From the NCBI RefSeq assembly GCF_003581615.1, contig NZ_QXFH01000070.1, positions 1-64,000 on the forward strand: a stretch of DNA of 64,000 bases, read 5' to 3'. A program made the translations under genes and the position numbers. This DNA is from Flagellimonas lutimaris (GTDB taxonomy: Bacteria > Bacteroidota > Bacteroidia > Flavobacteriales > Flavobacteriaceae). Of this stretch, positions 63,488 to 64,000 are shown in pieces. The notes beneath the pieces are model-generated. The model saw only the letters and a program-made list of their open reading frames with translations, made no database searches and was not told the DNA's origin. Each line of letters begins with the position of its first letter. Within the stretch, counting starts at the first letter, position 1.

Positions 63488-64000
63488 TAGAGTACAAACT
63501 TATACCCCACGCCTTTTACGGTTTTAAAGTGGTGATCCCCGATTTTTTCGCGTAGTTTTCTAATATGAACATCTATGGTTCGGCCTCCAACAACTACTTC
63601 GTTGCCCCAAACTTTGTCCAAAATAACTTCACGTTTAAACACTTTATTGGGTTTTGAGGTCAATAGGGACAGTAGTTCAAATTCTTTTCTTGGAAGTACC
63701 ATTTCCTCGCCATTGTTTACGATTTTGTATTCTTCTCTATTGATGACAATATCACCAACCTTGACAATATCCTCTACTTCTTTATTATCATCTTTCAACC
63801 TTCTCAACAAAGCTTTTACCTTGCTCACCAAAACTTTTGGTTTTATAGGCTTGGTGATATAATCGTCTGCACCGGCATCAAATCCGGCAACTTGGGAATA
63901 GTCTTCGCCTCGGGCGGTCAGGAAAGTAATTATGGTATTTTCCAACCCAGGAGTGTTTCGGATAACTTCACATGCTTCAATACCATCCATTTCTGGCATC
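63487..64000 (-). CDS. OmpR/PhoB-type response regulator (5' end outside window)
   Basis: The visible 170 residues begin in the receiver domain just after the phospho-Asp loop (MPEMDGIEACEVIR) and include the conserved LTARGED and the KP pair (YITKPIKPKVL). A winged-helix DNA-binding domain follows (LPRKEFELLSLL, VGGRTIDVHIRKLREKIG, VKGVGYKFVL). The phosphoacceptor Asp itself lies beyond the window edge. The partner is the adjacent histidine kinase. Confidence 0.93.
   Translation of the reverse strand, partial: MPEMDGIEACEVIRNTPGLENTIITFLTARGEDYSQVAGFDAGADDYITKPIKPKVLVSKVKALLRRLKDDNKEVEDIVKVGDIVINREEYKIVNNGEEMVLPRKEFELLSLLTSKPNKVFKREVILDKVWGNEVVVGGRTIDVHIRKLREKIGDHHFKTVKGVGYKFVL

Noticed and set aside
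1-64000. tRNA, rRNA or riboswitch genes
   Set aside because: I scanned the intergenic stretches and found no tRNA-like cloverleaf ends, rRNA segments or known riboswitch cores. Most gaps are too short.

Overview
The window is chromosomal DNA from a member of the Bacteroidota, most likely a marine Flavobacteriaceae. The evidence is a SusC/SusD pair, many lipoproteins with the N-terminal pattern K-hydrophobic-[ST]-C-K, exported proteins cleaved before Q, membrane-anchored AraC regulators, a mevalonate-pathway pair of kinase and decarboxylase, almost no Shine-Dalgarno sequences, and a flavobacterial Fe-S block. I cannot fix the genus from sequence alone. No rRNA, tRNA or CRISPR array was seen.

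Region 1 (1-6240) is accessory DNA. It is AT-rich apart from short GC-rich palindromic segments and is built like a gene-cassette array. Four boundaries end in CGTT followed by a purine. Individual modules begin and end with short, module-specific inverted repeats, and imperfect palindromic sites of about 110-190 bp separate the modules. The cargo is a membrane AraC regulator with an exported amidohydrolase, a small membrane protein and an ATP-grasp enzyme. A broken IS110-family transposase lies between modules. The layout resembles integron cassettes with attC-like sites, but no integrase lies in the window. This is the most unusual feature found.

Region 2 (6261-15698) is housekeeping. It has a leftward isoprenoid block (diphosphomevalonate decarboxylase, mevalonate kinase, UbiA-type prenyltransferase, RluB-type pseudouridine synthase), then TspO and a DUF1697 protein. 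A glycerol block follows: glpK and glpF, with a convergent flavoprotein and a glycerophosphodiesterase lipoprotein.

Region 3 (15747-36913) is a polysaccharide-utilisation-like locus. A leftward LacI regulator and GH13 amylase lipoprotein face a rightward susC-susD pair that carries a LacI-type palindrome in its promoter region. A strong terminator follows susD. Next come three tandem, overlapping lipoprotein genes of about 1,100 codons with FG-GAP/VCBS repeats and an ASPIC/UnbV domain, then a vanadium-haloperoxidase-type lipoprotein, a GyrI-like protein and a beta-propeller lipoprotein.

Region 4 (36916-53020) is envelope and signalling. It includes a lipoprotein joining a calcineurin-type phosphoesterase, a possibly kinase-like middle region and an outer-membrane barrel. 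Divergent from it is an HD-domain protein with a PycTM-like C-terminus. A GAF-domain protein, a second phosphoesterase, a class-V PLP enzyme, a second membrane AraC regulator, an acyltransferase, a small secreted protein, a penicillin-acylase-type lipoprotein and a TPM-domain protein follow.

Region 5 (53141-64000) is core: an ABC exporter, an Fe-S/redox block (ferredoxin, ferredoxin reductase, NifU-like, Mrp), an amidase lipoprotein, an alkyltransferase-like DNA repair protein, a LysE-type exporter, trmB, a glycosyltransferase, and a PhoR/PhoB-type two-component system cut by the window end.
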